DNA from: Lachnospiraceae bacterium UBA7196 | GTDB lineage: Bacteria; Bacillota; Clostridia; Lachnospirales; Lachnospiraceae | Direction: 5' to 3' | DNA: 64,000 bases | Assembly (NCBI GenBank): GCA_002490835.1 | Contig: DKUU01000027.1 | Span: 52,590 to 116,589, forward strand | Shown: piece by piece, positions 41,881 through 51,129 of the stretch | Layout: every line of letters starts with the position of its first letter | How positions within the stretch are numbered: the first letter of the stretch is position 1 | Position numbers and translations under genes: made by a program | The notes under the pieces: generated by a model | Told to the model about the DNA's origin: nothing | What the model saw: the letters and a program-made list of their open reading frames with translations, nothing else | Database searches by the model: none

Positions 41881-42513
41881 ATGTCAGAGTTAAAAATCGG
41901 CAGGCTGATGCTGGGCATCTGTCAGACGAACTGCTATTTTGTGTACAAAGAGGGAACGAAGGACGTGATTTTCTTTGATCCCGCGGACAAGGGCGACTAT
42001 ATTTATGAAACGCTGCGGGAAAAGGGCTTTCAGGTGAAGGGGATCCTCCTGACGCATGCGCACTTCGATCATATCTGGGGCAGTAACCGCCTGCGGGAAC
42101 TTTCAGGCGCGCCACTCTATGCTTACGAGGCGGAGCAGGCGCTCTGCGAGGATGCGGTGACGAACGTCTCCGATCAGGTGGGCAGGCCCTACACGGTGAT
42201 TCCTGACCGCTACTTAAAAGACGGGGAGGAGATCACGATCGCGGAGATGACCTGTAAGCTGATCGCCACGCCCGGTCATACGGTGGGGAGCTGCTGCTAT
42301 TATTTTGAAGAAGACGGAATCCTGATCGCGGGAGATACGCTCTTTGAGGAATCGGTGGGCAGGACGGATCTTGCCACGGGCAGCATGAGTGCCTTGACTA
42401 GATCGGTCAAAGACAAACTCTTTATCCTGCCGGACGAGACGAGGGTTTATCCCGGTCACGGAAACAGCACCACCATAGGGCATGAGAAGGCCTATAATCC
42501 TTTCATACAGTGA
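41881..42513 (+). CDS. Metallo-beta-lactamase-fold hydrolase
   Basis: ATG 41881 follows GGAGG; the product has 210 residues. The zinc motif HxHxDH is LTHAHFDHIWG; further ligands are in TPGHTVGSCC, IAGDTLF and YPGHG. Its size fits the glyoxalase II-like YcbL group, which hydrolyses thioesters. It lies 19 bases after relA, a common Clostridia arrangement. A terminator follows. Confidence 0.92.
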   Translation: MSELKIGRLMLGICQTNCYFVYKEGTKDVIFFDPADKGDYIYETLREKGFQVKGILLTHAHFDHIWGSNRLRELSGAPLYAYEAEQALCEDAVTNVSDQVGRPYTVIPDRYLKDGEEITIAEMTCKLIATPGHTVGSCCYYFEEDGILIAGDTLFEESVGRTDLATGSMSALTRSVKDKLFILPDETRVYPGHGNSTTIGHEKAYNPFIQ

Positions 42514-42527
42514 AGACAAAAAAGAGG

Positions 42528-42560
42528 GTTTCCCGTTATGTCAGATGACGGGAAATTCAT
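42528..42560 (+). terminator. Intrinsic terminator
   Basis: TTTCCCGT pairs with ACGGGAAA (about 42529-42555) and is followed by TTCATTTTG. Confidence 0.65.
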
Positions 42561-42584
42561 TTTGTGTCTGTAAAAGGAGAAAGA

Positions 42585-43361
42585 TTGAAAATTATGGAAA
42601 TGCAAACAACACCTAAAACAAGTTATCAGGTGATGAACAGGGACGCGATCAAGTATATCGCTATGTTCACCATGCTTTTCAATCACATTGCTCATGTACT
42701 TTTGACGAGAGGAACGCTGCCCTATATCGTTTTTGAGGAGATTGGTTATTTTACGGCTCCGGTGATGTGCTTCTTTCTGGTGGAGGGGTACCAATATACC
42801 CGTTCTAAAGTAAAGTACGGCGGCAGGCTGTTTTTCTTTGCCGTTTTGTCGCAGCTGCCTTATCATCTGGCCTTCCATTATGGAAATTTGAATATGTTTT
42901 TCACCCTGTTTTGCTGTTTTCTGATTTTAGTGGTATTGGAGCGGGTGGAAAGCCTCTGGCTTCAAAAAATCCTCTGCTTCCTTTTGATTCTTGTTACGGT
43001 AATCAGTGATTGGGCGTTGGTTGCGCCGATTTTAACTCTTCTTCTTTCAAAGAATTGGGGAGAAAAGGGCAGAATGTGGGCCAGTTATGTGGGGATCGCC
43101 GTGGTTTTTGCCGCGTTGAACCTGCAAGGCAATATGATGCAAGACCGTATGAATGGGCAGGAAGTCAGCCTGACGGTGCGGGCGGTGTGCGATACGCTCT
43201 GCTCAGGAATCGCGGTTTTAACGGCAGGCGCGGCCGTGCTGGTCTTCTATAACGGAGAGCGGGCGAAGAAGGGAAAGAATTTTTCGAAATGGTTTTTCTA
43301 TTTCTTTTATCCCGGACATTTGGCAGTTTTGTATCTTGTCAAGTTAGTTTACATAAAGTAG
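42585..43361 (+). CDS. TraX-family membrane protein
   Basis: A membrane protein of about 258 residues with seven or eight hydrophobic segments. NRDAIKYIAMFTMLFNHIAHVLL and EIGYFTAPVMCFFLVEGYQYTRS are TraX signatures. TraX of F plasmid acetylates pilin; chromosomal homologues in Clostridia have unknown targets. The start is unsure: TTG 42585 has AAGGAG at five bases, while ATG 42594 is at 14 bases. It is not in a conjugation cluster. Confidence 0.85.
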   Translation: MKIMEMQTTPKTSYQVMNRDAIKYIAMFTMLFNHIAHVLLTRGTLPYIVFEEIGYFTAPVMCFFLVEGYQYTRSKVKYGGRLFFFAVLSQLPYHLAFHYGNLNMFFTLFCCFLILVVLERVESLWLQKILCFLLILVTVISDWALVAPILTLLLSKNWGEKGRMWASYVGIAVVFAALNLQGNMMQDRMNGQEVSLTVRAVCDTLCSGIAVLTAGAAVLVFYNGERAKKGKNFSKWFFYFFYPGHLAVLYLVKLVYIK

Positions 43362-43467
43362 AGAGATACGGCAATGCAGTTTACATAACATAAGTACAGG
43401 CGAAAATTATGGCAGTATGGATTGCCTGTCTTGGTGGAACAGACACAGATTCCGGAGGGGCAGTGGT

Positions 43468-44817
43468 ATGCGCTTGGAACAGGATAACAATACGGATACA
43501 GCGCAGCAGATACGCGGGATCGCCGGGCAGATCATGGGGCTTGCCCACGACGGGCTGTTGATGAATCTGCGTTTTTTGGATGTCGCCCTCTCGAAGCTCT
43601 CCGTGGTGTGCAGGGAAGGGACAGGGGCGCACCTGTTTGACGGCACCTGTCTCTATTACGATCCGGCGCTTTTAGTCAGACAGTACAAAGAGGCCCGCGG
43701 CAGTGGGGCAAGGCTTCTTTTACACACGCTTCTGCACTGTGTCTTTTCCCACGGTTTCGGTGCGAAGCAGACGGAAAGGCAGTATTGGGACTTGGCCACG
43801 GACATTGCGGTGGAGAGCGTTATTTTGGAGCTTTCCCTGCCTCTTACGGTGATGCCGGGGGACGACGAACTGAAAAGCCGTCTGGAAGTTTTGCAGAAAC
43901 AGGCGGGCGGGCTGACGGCGGAAAAACTTTACCGGCATTTCCGCATCGAGGAGCCTTCCGAAAAGGCAAAGAAGGACTGGCACAGGCTTTGCCACTATGA
44001 CGAGCATATCTACTGGGACAGGCGCGAGGAGCTGGTGCCTTTTGCCGAACAGTGGAAAAAGCTCAGCGAGCGTATCCGCGCCGATTTAAAAAGCTTCAGC
44101 AGGGATAAGAATAACGCGGAGAGCATGGAAGAGAATCTTCGGGAGACGCTGCGGGAACGATACGATTACACGGATTTTCTCAAACGGTTCATGGTCATGG
44201 GAGAATCCATCCGCATCAGTGAGGACGAGTTCGATTATATCTACTATACCTACGGGCTTTCCAGTTACGGCAATATGCCGCTGGTGGAGCCTTTGGAATA
44301 TAAGGAGGACAGGAAGATTCGGGATTTCGTGATTGCGCTGGATACTTCTGCTTCCTGCCGCGGGGAGATCGTGCAGACCTTTTTGCAAAAGACCTACAAT
44401 ATCATGCGGCAGCGGGAAAGTTTTTTCACCAAAATCAACGTTCATATCTTACAGTGCGACAGCGAGGTCAGGCAGGATACGAAGATAAACGGGCAGGAGG
44501 ACTTTGACGCGTTTATGGCGCAGGGGAAGCTGACGGGCTTTGGCTCCACGGACTTTCGACCGGTCTTTGACTATGTGGAGAAACAGCGGGACGAGGGAGA
44601 GTTTACGGACTTAAAAGGCCTGATTTATTTTACCGACGGCTACGGCGTCTATCCGGAGTACATGCCGGACTACGATGTGGCGTTTGTATTCTTGCAGGAC
44701 GACGACAATGCGCCCAAGGTGCCGCCGTGGGCGATTAAATTGGTTCTAGAAAAAGATGAAATCGAGAGCTTTGCGGAAGAGAATGCGAAAAGTACTTCTA
44801 AAGACGTTCCGTCATAG
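43468..44817 (+). CDS. VWA-like protein with N-terminal putative metallopeptidase domain (DUF2201-like)
   Basis: ATG 43468 follows GGAGGGG; 449 residues. The N-terminal part (about 10-220) has LLLHTLLHCVFSHG, where family members usually show HExxH; here HTLLH lacks the glutamate. The C-terminal part has IALDTSASCRGEI, the metal-ion site of a VWA-like domain, and LIYFTDGYGVYP. Such proteins are encoded next to MoxR-type AAA ATPases, as the gene at 44925, and are thought to be chaperone or metal-insertion partners of unknown target. Confidence 0.8.
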   Translation: MRLEQDNNTDTAQQIRGIAGQIMGLAHDGLLMNLRFLDVALSKLSVVCREGTGAHLFDGTCLYYDPALLVRQYKEARGSGARLLLHTLLHCVFSHGFGAKQTERQYWDLATDIAVESVILELSLPLTVMPGDDELKSRLEVLQKQAGGLTAEKLYRHFRIEEPSEKAKKDWHRLCHYDEHIYWDRREELVPFAEQWKKLSERIRADLKSFSRDKNNAESMEENLRETLRERYDYTDFLKRFMVMGESIRISEDEFDYIYYTYGLSSYGNMPLVEPLEYKEDRKIRDFVIALDTSASCRGEIVQTFLQKTYNIMRQRESFFTKINVHILQCDSEVRQDTKINGQEDFDAFMAQGKLTGFGSTDFRPVFDYVEKQRDEGEFTDLKGLIYFTDGYGVYPEYMPDYDVAFVFLQDDDNAPKVPPWAIKLVLEKDEIESFAEENAKSTSKDVPS

Positions 44818-44829
44818 GACGGGGACGCA

Positions 44830-44895
44830 AAGTCAGCAAAGCTGACTTGGAAGTACTAAGTTTCGCATAGGAGAATGCCAAAAGAGGCATTCTCC
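44830..44895 (+). other. Two hairpins between the VWA and AAA genes
   Basis: AAGTCAGC (44830-44837) pairs with GCTGACTT (44841-44848); GGAGAATGCC (44870-44879) pairs with GGCATTCTCC (44886-44895). Neither has a T tract. They may balance expression of the two genes or be small repeat elements. Confidence 0.5.
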
Positions 44896-44924
44896 GTATG
44901 TGACGATAGGAGCATAAATCAATT

Positions 44925-46442
44925 ATGAACATCAAGGAAGCAAAAAACTACATCAAGGATTCCGTGCGCATCTATCTGAAAAAAGACGAGGAGGGCGAGT
45001 ACCGCATCCCCGTCGTCAGGCAGCGCCCCATCTTTCTCTTAGGTGCGCCGGGCATTGGCAAGACGGCCATCATGGAGCAGGTCGCGCAGGAGCTTCAGAT
45101 CGCACTGGTGTCTTACTCCATGACCCACCACACCAGACAGTCGGCGCTGGGTCTGCCCTTTATCGTGAAAAAAAATTACGGCGGCAAAGAGTACGAGGTC
45201 TCGGAGTATACGATGAGCGAGATCATTGCTTCGATCTACGATGTCATGGAGGAGAGCGGCATCCGCGAGGGCATCCTTTTTCTGGATGAGATCAACTGCG
45301 TCTCGGAGACGCTTGCGCCTTCCATGCTCCAGTTTTTGCAGTATAAGGTCTTCGGCAGGCACAGAGTACCGGACGGCTGGGTCATCGTCACGGCGGGTAA
45401 TCCGCCGGAGTACAATAAGTCTGTGCGGGAGTTTGATATCGTGACCATGGACCGCTTAAAGATCCTTTCGGTTGAGGCGGATTACGGCATTTGGAAAGAG
45501 TACGCCATCGGGAGGGGACTGCATGCGGCCATCCTTAACTATCTTGATTTGAAAAAAGACGATTTCTATCAGGTGGAAACCACCGTAAAGGGCAGGAAAT
45601 ACATCACGGCCAGAGGCTGGGAAGACCTTTCGGAGATGCTGATACTCTACGAGGAGGAAGGAATCGCCGTGGAAGAGTCGCTGATAGGCCAGTATCTGCG
45701 GGATGAGCGGGTAGTGAAGGAGTTTTGCGCCTACTACGATCTGTATCAGAAATATAAGAACGACTATCGCGCGGAGGAGATCCTCGGCGGGACGGTGAGC
45801 GAGCAGGCCAAGGATAAGGCGAGAAAAGCGGATTTTGATGAGCGTCTCTCCCTGATGGGGATGCTGATCGACAGGCTCAGGCAGGAGATACGGGACAATA
45901 TCCTTGACAGCGATATCTTAACGGAATTGATGGGGCCCCTGCGCGCCCTCAAGGCAAAGGCGGCGGAAGGCGGTAATGCGGACGAGGTGCTTGCGCTGCT
46001 TGGCAAACAGCGGGAGGGCAGACAGAAGGCCATGGATTCCCTGCAAAAGGCGGGTGCGCTCTCCGCACGGGATAAGAAAAAAAGCCGGTCTGTGGTGCGC
46101 TTTCTTTCCCTTGGCGAAAAGACGCTGCTGACGGCGGACAAAGCGGATGCCGGGGAAGCGTTTTCCCTGCTGGAAAGCTTGTTCAACGGGGAGGTTACGG
46201 ACTACAGGGAAAAAACGCAGGGGGTACAGAAGATGCTCCACTTCCTCTTTCAGTTTGTGGAGGATACTTTCGGTTCGGGGAATGAAATGCTGCTTCTCAT
46301 GACGGAATGCACCGTGCAGGAGGACTGTGCGAAATTCATCAGCCTTTACGGCAGTGAGGACTACAGAAAGCATAATGAAGAGTTGATGCTGACGGAGCGC
46401 GGCGACGATCTGCTGACGAAGATCGAGGCGTTGGAGTTGTAA
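44925..46442 (+). CDS. MoxR-like AAA ATPase
   Basis: A 505-residue protein. Walker A is LGAPGIGKTA (about residues 38-47), Walker B LFLDEINCVS, with sensor stretch IVTAGNPPEYNKSVREFD. The second half is helical and carries a long charged linker. MoxR ATPases act on VWA partner proteins; the VWA gene lies just upstream. The next gene is five bases downstream, so the three form one module. Cytoplasmic. Confidence 0.88.
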   Translation: MNIKEAKNYIKDSVRIYLKKDEEGEYRIPVVRQRPIFLLGAPGIGKTAIMEQVAQELQIALVSYSMTHHTRQSALGLPFIVKKNYGGKEYEVSEYTMSEIIASIYDVMEESGIREGILFLDEINCVSETLAPSMLQFLQYKVFGRHRVPDGWVIVTAGNPPEYNKSVREFDIVTMDRLKILSVEADYGIWKEYAIGRGLHAAILNYLDLKKDDFYQVETTVKGRKYITARGWEDLSEMLILYEEEGIAVEESLIGQYLRDERVVKEFCAYYDLYQKYKNDYRAEEILGGTVSEQAKDKARKADFDERLSLMGMLIDRLRQEIRDNILDSDILTELMGPLRALKAKAAEGGNADEVLALLGKQREGRQKAMDSLQKAGALSARDKKKSRSVVRFLSLGEKTLLTADKADAGEAFSLLESLFNGEVTDYREKTQGVQKMLHFLFQFVEDTFGSGNEMLLLMTECTVQEDCAKFISLYGSEDYRKHNEELMLTERGDDLLTKIEALEL

Positions 46443-46446
46443 GGAT

Positions 46447-47370
46447 ATGGGCGGAAAAATAAGTACGGGAGAATGGAATACGGCGCAGGGCTGTTTGTCC
46501 TATACCGCAGATGAGGAGAGCGTGGAGATCACCGGCAGCAGGGGGCGGGATACGGTGATAGAGATTCCTTCACTGCTGGAAGGTCTGCCCGTGACCCGCA
46601 TTGGCAAAAAGGCTTTTCTCAGCAATAAGACGGTAAAGGAGATCACGCTGCCGGATACGATCACATCCCTTGGCGATTGGGCTTTTGCCTGCTGCGCGAA
46701 ACTTGAAAAGCTAACTCTGCCTTACAAGCGGCTGGAGGTCGGTCAGGGAATTTTTCGGGACTGCGTTTCCCTGACGCAGATCGTGGACGGGACATCACCA
46801 GCGGCAGACAAGAAAATGACAGATGTGTCATATCTTATGGCGGCCGCGGTGTGCAAGCTGGATGCCTTTTACTTATTTGACTTAGAGGCGGCGGGGAGCG
46901 CGGAGTGGTTCGACAGATGGGATGTCAGGCTGCGGACCGTGATGGGAACGCCGGATGCGGAAGGGTTTTCTAAAATGCTTCTCTGCGGGGAAGAGGACTA
47001 CGGCAGCCGGGAGAACAATCTGGATCATTATATGGGGCAGCAGCGGCGCAAGAAGGTGAGACTGGCTATGTGCAGGCTGATGCACGACTTTTGCCTCAAA
47101 GAGGAGGATGAAAGGGCGCATACGGCCTATCTTCTTGCGCACAGAAAGGGGCAGGAGACGGAGGAGACGTGGCGAGTGGTGCTTGAGGAGCACGGAGACG
47201 AACTTTCTTATTATCGCTTCCTGACAGAAATAGGCGCGGTGGACAAAGAAAACTTTCAGGCGATATTAACGGATCTTGGGGAGAGCCATACAGAGATGAA
47301 GGCTTACCTGATGGAGTATTACGGCGGCCTGCGCGCGGGGGAGGATCCCTTTGCGGCTTTTGTCTTGTAG
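46447..47370 (+). CDS. Leucine-rich (BspA-type) repeat protein of the MoxR module
   Basis: A 307-residue protein. Residues about 25-115 contain BspA/TpLRR-like repeats (VTRIGKKAFLSNKTVKEITLP, SLGDWAFACCAKLEKLTLP). The rest is charged and helical, unrecognised. It has no signal peptide, so it is not a surface BspA protein. Its tight placement after the AAA gene suggests it recognises the client of the MoxR/VWA machine; this is inference. Confidence 0.75.
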   Translation: MGGKISTGEWNTAQGCLSYTADEESVEITGSRGRDTVIEIPSLLEGLPVTRIGKKAFLSNKTVKEITLPDTITSLGDWAFACCAKLEKLTLPYKRLEVGQGIFRDCVSLTQIVDGTSPAADKKMTDVSYLMAAAVCKLDAFYLFDLEAAGSAEWFDRWDVRLRTVMGTPDAEGFSKMLLCGEEDYGSRENNLDHYMGQQRRKKVRLAMCRLMHDFCLKEEDERAHTAYLLAHRKGQETEETWRVVLEEHGDELSYYRFLTEIGAVDKENFQAILTDLGESHTEMKAYLMEYYGGLRAGEDPFAAFVL

Positions 47371-47389
47371 ACATAAGCGATTTTGGGTA

Positions 47390-47418
47390 TTGCACAATGA
47401 AAAAGAATGTGGTATCAT
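47390..47418 (+). promoter_or_regulatory. Sigma-A promoter of secG
   Basis: TTGCAC (47390-47395) and TATCAT (47413-47418) with a 17-base spacer, 53 bases before secG. Confidence 0.6.
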
Positions 47419-47470
47419 GTGGTTTGTTTGGAATTTTGTGATGTGGATATACAGGAGGAAGTGAGAGCAT

Positions 47471-47710
47471 ATGGGAGTTTTGCGGATCATCTTAACAATT
47501 GTCTATATTTTGATCTGTGTGGCTTTGGTCATACTGGTATTGATGCAGGAGGGAAAGGCAGCCGGCCTCGGCGCGATCAGCGGCGCGGCGGAAACCTACT
47601 GGGGCAAGAATAAAGGCCGTTCCATGGAAGGAAAGCTCGTCAAGATCACGACGGGTCTTGCGGTGGGATTCATGCTGCTTGCAATCGTCTTAAACTTGAA
47701 CCTGTTCTAG
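47471..47710 (+). CDS. secG: Preprotein translocase subunit SecG
   Basis: A 79-residue protein with two membrane segments (ILTIVYILICVALVILVLMQ and TGLAVGFMLLAIVLNLNLF) and the conserved cytoplasmic loop LMQEGKAAGLGAISG. It supports the SecYEG channel. ATG 47471 follows GGAGG. A terminator separates it from smpB; the RNase R gene that often lies between the two is absent. Confidence 0.95.
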   Translation: MGVLRIILTIVYILICVALVILVLMQEGKAAGLGAISGAAETYWGKNKGRSMEGKLVKITTGLAVGFMLLAIVLNLNLF

Positions 47711-47722
47711 GATGCGGAAGAC

Positions 47723-47757
47723 AAAGGCACTCTTGCAATGGTAAGGGTGCTTTCTTT
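47723..47757 (+). terminator. Intrinsic terminator after secG
   Basis: AAAGGCACTCTT (47723-47734) pairs with AAGGGTGCTTT (47743-47753), followed by CTTTATCC. Confidence 0.75.
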
Positions 47758-47791
47758 ATCCCTTTTTGCGTGTAAGAAAGAAGGTGGAACC

Positions 47792-48256
47792 GTGGCGAAG
47801 GAGCCCATGAAGCTGGTGGCTAATAACAAAAAGGCTTACCACGATTATTTCATAGAGGAAAAGTACGAGGCGGGCCTTGCGCTGCACGGCACGGAGGTCA
47901 AGTCCCTGCGCCTTGGGAAATGCAGCATTAAGGAGGCTTTTGTGCGCATTGACAACGGGGAGGCCTACGTTTACGGCATGAACGTGAGCCCCTATGAGAA
48001 AGGGAATATCTTTAATAAGGATCCCCTGCGCCCCCGCAAACTCCTTCTGCATAAGCAGGAGATCAGAAAGCTGGCGGGCGATATGACGGCGGCCGGTTAC
48101 ACCGTTGTCCCGCTGCAGGTCTACTTTAAGGACGGCAGGGCAAAGATCGAGATCGGCCTCGCGAAGGGCAAAAAACTCTACGACAAGCGGCAGGATATCG
48201 CAAAGAAAGATATCCGCAGGGAACACGAGCGGGAGTTTAAGATTAAGAATTTGTAA
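47792..48256 (+). CDS. smpB: SsrA-binding protein SmpB
   Basis: GTG 47792 is chosen, with AAGGTGG upstream; it gives the family start VAKEPMKLVANNKKAYHDYF (154 residues). LALHGTEVKSLRLGKCSIKEAF, in parts GTEVKSLR and GKCSI, is the tmRNA-binding core, and the lysine-rich tail DKRQDIAKKDIRRE is typical. It carries tmRNA to stalled ribosomes. The tmRNA gene follows 60 bases downstream. Confidence 0.97.
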   Translation: MAKEPMKLVANNKKAYHDYFIEEKYEAGLALHGTEVKSLRLGKCSIKEAFVRIDNGEAYVYGMNVSPYEKGNIFNKDPLRPRKLLLHKQEIRKLAGDMTAAGYTVVPLQVYFKDGRAKIEIGLAKGKKLYDKRQDIAKKDIRREHEREFKIKNL

Positions 48257-48258
48257 CC

Positions 48259-48288
48259 TTGCATGGAGAGTTGTGCATATGGTATACT
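48259..48288 (+). promoter_or_regulatory. Promoter of tmRNA
   Basis: TTGCAT (48259-48264) and TATACT (48283-48288), 18-base spacer, about 28 bases before the tmRNA 5' end. Confidence 0.65.
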
Positions 48289-48316
48289 AAAACAAAGGAA
48301 TCAATAACATTTATAA

Positions 48317-48663
48317 GGGCCAGTCAAGGTTTCGACAGGGGTCTTGCAGCTGGAGAAGCTATCCGCAGGCTGATGCGTCAAATCGCAAACCTAAATACAA
48401 ACGCTGAAGATAATTTAGCATTCGCTGCCTAAGGGCAGCTGTCCGCCTTAGCGCACCTACACGTTAAGATCCGGGCATCGACTATGTAGGAAACGACGCG
48501 GGTGACGCCTCTATCCTGCGGGCGTATCAGAGGCTACCAAGCCCGGCAGGGTGTCTGTCTCCTGCCGGATGAGGGAATGAGGAGCGATCCGAAATGACGG
48601 ACTATGATAGTAGAAGGACAGGGAATGGGCTTTTGGACACGGGTTCGACTCCCGTCTGGTCCA
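48317..48663 (+). ncRNA. ssrA: Transfer-messenger RNA
   Basis: The 5' end GGGCCAG pairs with CTGGTCC near the 3' end; TTTCGACAGGGG and the terminal GGGTTCGACTCCC T-arm match tmRNA. The tag frame runs 48385-48432 and encodes ANLNTNAEDNLAFAA, ending in the degradation signal FAA. Pseudoknot-rich sequence fills the middle. The acceptor ends at about 48663 and CCA does not seem to be encoded. It rescues stalled ribosomes with SmpB. Confidence 0.95.
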
Positions 48664-48671
48664 CTGGAAGC

Positions 48672-48707
48672 GCCGCGTTTGAAGGAATTCAAATGCGGCA
48701 TTTTTTT
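48672..48707 (+). terminator. Intrinsic terminator of tmRNA
   Basis: GCCGCGTTTGAA (48672-48683) pairs with TTCAAATGCGGC (48688-48699), followed by ATTTTTTT. Confidence 0.9.
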
Positions 48708-48806
48708 CTGTACAGAGAATGCTTTTGGTGGTAAAATAAAAAAAATATGTTGCGACCGAAGCTATGGTTGCCGAGGACAGAAGATGCTGCCCGGAAAGGC
48801 CGAAAA

Positions 48807-50510
48807 ATGAAGGAAAATGAGGGGAAAAATGTATTTCAATCTGTGAGAACAAAGATCATAGGCGTACTTGTGATCGCGATGACGATCCTGTCCGTATGTC
48901 TGTCGGTCGTCCTGATCCGTAACCTGCGGATCCCGCTGATGGATCTGAATAAGAATTATCTTTACGATCTGGCGGTGGCTTACGGTGAAAAGATTCAGGA
49001 TGAGATTTCGATGATAGGTTATAATACGGCCACAAGTTACAGCAGTTTAAGCGATGCGATCGGCGACGTGGGGCTGTACGGCGTGTCGTCCAGTTACGCA
49101 TATCTGGTATCGGAGGACGGCACCATGCTTTACCATCCCACAAAGGATAAGGTCGGCCAGCCCGTAGAGAATGCCGTGGTAAATGGGGTAGTACAAAAAC
49201 TGCAGGCGGGGACTGTGCCGGAACCGGAGATTGTAGAGTATGAGTTCAAGGGTTCGATGAAGTATGCGGCTTATTATGTAACGGAGAAGGGACACTGCAT
49301 TTTTGTGGTTTCAGCGGATAAGGACGACCTGATGAAGACGGTACACCGCGTGACGCTCACCGGAACGATGTGTACGGTCATCCTGGTGATCATTGCCAGC
49401 ATCATCGGCTTTTTTATCGTAAATAAGATCGTGAAACCCATCCTCGAGGTGACGCAGATCGTGAGTCGTCTGGCGAACATGGATTTTTCAGAGATCGAAG
49501 GACAGGAGAGGCTGACGGCAAGAAGCGACGAGACAGGGCAGATGAGCCGGGCAGTGGCGGAACTTCGCGGACAGCTTGTAAATGTCGTCACGGAACTCAG
49601 GGAGCAGAGCGAGCAGCTTTTTGAAGCCTCCGACACCCTGAATACAAACGCCAATGAAACGGCCACCACGGTAGAACAGGTGGAGAAGGCCGTTTCGGAT
49701 ATCTCCGACGGTGCTTCCTCGCAGGCGGACGAGACGCAGAAGGCTACGGAGAATGTGATCCTGATGGGCAATATGGTGGAGGAGACCGCGGCGGAAGTGG
49801 CGGATATGATGGAAAACGCTACTTCTATGCAGCGTTACAGCAAAGAAGCTTTTGACACGCTGAAGAAACTGGCGCAGATCAACGATGAAGCCAGAGAGGC
49901 CATCGACGTAATCTATGAGCAGACGAATACGACGAATGAATCCGCCATGAAGATTAGAGAAGCAACGTCATTGATTACTTCCATTGCGGAGGAGACGAAC
50001 CTGCTCTCCTTAAACGCAAGTATCGAAGCGGCCAGAGCCGGCGAGCAGGGCAGAGGCTTTGCGGTGGTGGCCGGACAGATCCAGAAGCTTGCGGAGCAGT
50101 CGAACGATTCTGCGCGCCAGATTGAGAATATCATTGATTCCCTGATCGAAGATTCGCAGAAATCCGTGGCGACGATGGAAGATGTTAAGCGGATCATGGA
50201 GAGCCAGAATGAGAGTGTGGGCCATACCGACGAGAGCTTCCAGCAGGTAGGCGAGGGTATCCGTACTTCCATCGAGGGCGTGAACAGGATCTCGGATAAG
50301 ACGAAGAGGCTTGACGAGGCCAGAATCGTGGTGGTGGATGTGGTGCAGAATCTGACGGCGATCGCTGAGGAGAATGCGGCCAGTACGGAAGAAACTTCTG
50401 CATCTGTCACGGAGGTCACCAGTATCGTGACCCAGATTTCTGATAATGCGAACCGCCTCAGAGAGGTGGCGGACCGGTTGGAGAAGAATATGGAAATCTT
50501 TAAGATTTAA
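48807..50510 (+). CDS. Methyl-accepting chemotaxis protein
   Basis: A 567-residue receptor, starting at ATG 48807 (an ATG at 48747 has no site). Membrane segments at about residues 16-38 (IIGVLVIAMTILSVCLSVVLI) and 190-212 flank an extracellular Cache-like sensor. HAMP follows, then a signalling coiled coil with the tip ETNLLSLNASIEAARAGEQGRGFAVVA, split here as NLLSLNASIEAARAGEQ. It senses a small molecule and controls CheA. No che genes lie nearby. Confidence 0.94.
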   Translation: MKENEGKNVFQSVRTKIIGVLVIAMTILSVCLSVVLIRNLRIPLMDLNKNYLYDLAVAYGEKIQDEISMIGYNTATSYSSLSDAIGDVGLYGVSSSYAYLVSEDGTMLYHPTKDKVGQPVENAVVNGVVQKLQAGTVPEPEIVEYEFKGSMKYAAYYVTEKGHCIFVVSADKDDLMKTVHRVTLTGTMCTVILVIIASIIGFFIVNKIVKPILEVTQIVSRLANMDFSEIEGQERLTARSDETGQMSRAVAELRGQLVNVVTELREQSEQLFEASDTLNTNANETATTVEQVEKAVSDISDGASSQADETQKATENVILMGNMVEETAAEVADMMENATSMQRYSKEAFDTLKKLAQINDEAREAIDVIYEQTNTTNESAMKIREATSLITSIAEETNLLSLNASIEAARAGEQGRGFAVVAGQIQKLAEQSNDSARQIENIIDSLIEDSQKSVATMEDVKRIMESQNESVGHTDESFQQVGEGIRTSIEGVNRISDKTKRLDEARIVVVDVVQNLTAIAEENAASTEETSASVTEVTSIVTQISDNANRLREVADRLEKNMEIFKI

Positions 50511-50549
50511 CGCTGCCTTTGCGGAAACTGCCCTGACATTGAGGTAATT

Positions 50550-51110
50550 ATGGAGAAGCGAGAGAACGATCTGGTGGTGGAAGGTTATCGGTTTGCGACG
50601 ATAGCCGATGCGGAGACTGCCAGAATGGAATTAAAAAAGATAGAAAATCTGGAGCGGAATCTGGACTACCGCAGGCCGCAGAACGTACTGCTCGTCTATA
50701 ACCGTGCGGTGGATAACAGGGCTTTTTTGACGCCCATCGGTTTCAGTTATCTGCAAAAGATGCAGAGAGAACTGCTAAAATGGGGCGTGCCGGCGGATCA
50801 GGTACGTCCGGTGCCCATGTATGCGACTTTTAGCAACAAGACGGCAAACAGCCGTTCGATCAGGCTGAGCGTGGCGCAGCGTCATCCGGAATATCAGGGG
50901 CGCTTTGTGGCGTCGCTTTTGATTAATTTTGTGCTGATCGTCTTAGTTGCGGCTATGGTTCTTTTCGCTTGGAAGACTGATACGCCGAATATCATTAATT
51001 ACAGGCAGGCCATCGAGAACGAATATTCTGAATGGGAGCAGGAACTTACGCAGAGAGAACAGGCCGTACGGGACGAGAAACGGAAACTGGACGCACAGAA
51101 AGTTCAATAA
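50550..51110 (+). CDS. Membrane protein with C-terminal coiled coil
   Basis: A 186-residue protein. The N-terminal two-thirds (VVEGYRFATIADAETARMELKK, then RRPQNVLLVYNRAVDNRAF) look like a soluble helical/beta domain of unknown family. One membrane segment (about residues 124-144) and a charged, possibly coiled-coil tail follow. It lies 40 bases after the chemotaxis receptor and 20 before a response regulator, so it may be part of that signalling operon. Confidence 0.65.
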   Translation: MEKRENDLVVEGYRFATIADAETARMELKKIENLERNLDYRRPQNVLLVYNRAVDNRAFLTPIGFSYLQKMQRELLKWGVPADQVRPVPMYATFSNKTANSRSIRLSVAQRHPEYQGRFVASLLINFVLIVLVAAMVLFAWKTDTPNIINYRQAIENEYSEWEQELTQREQAVRDEKRKLDAQKVQ

Positions 51111-51129
51111 GGAAAGGCAAGGGCAGTGT

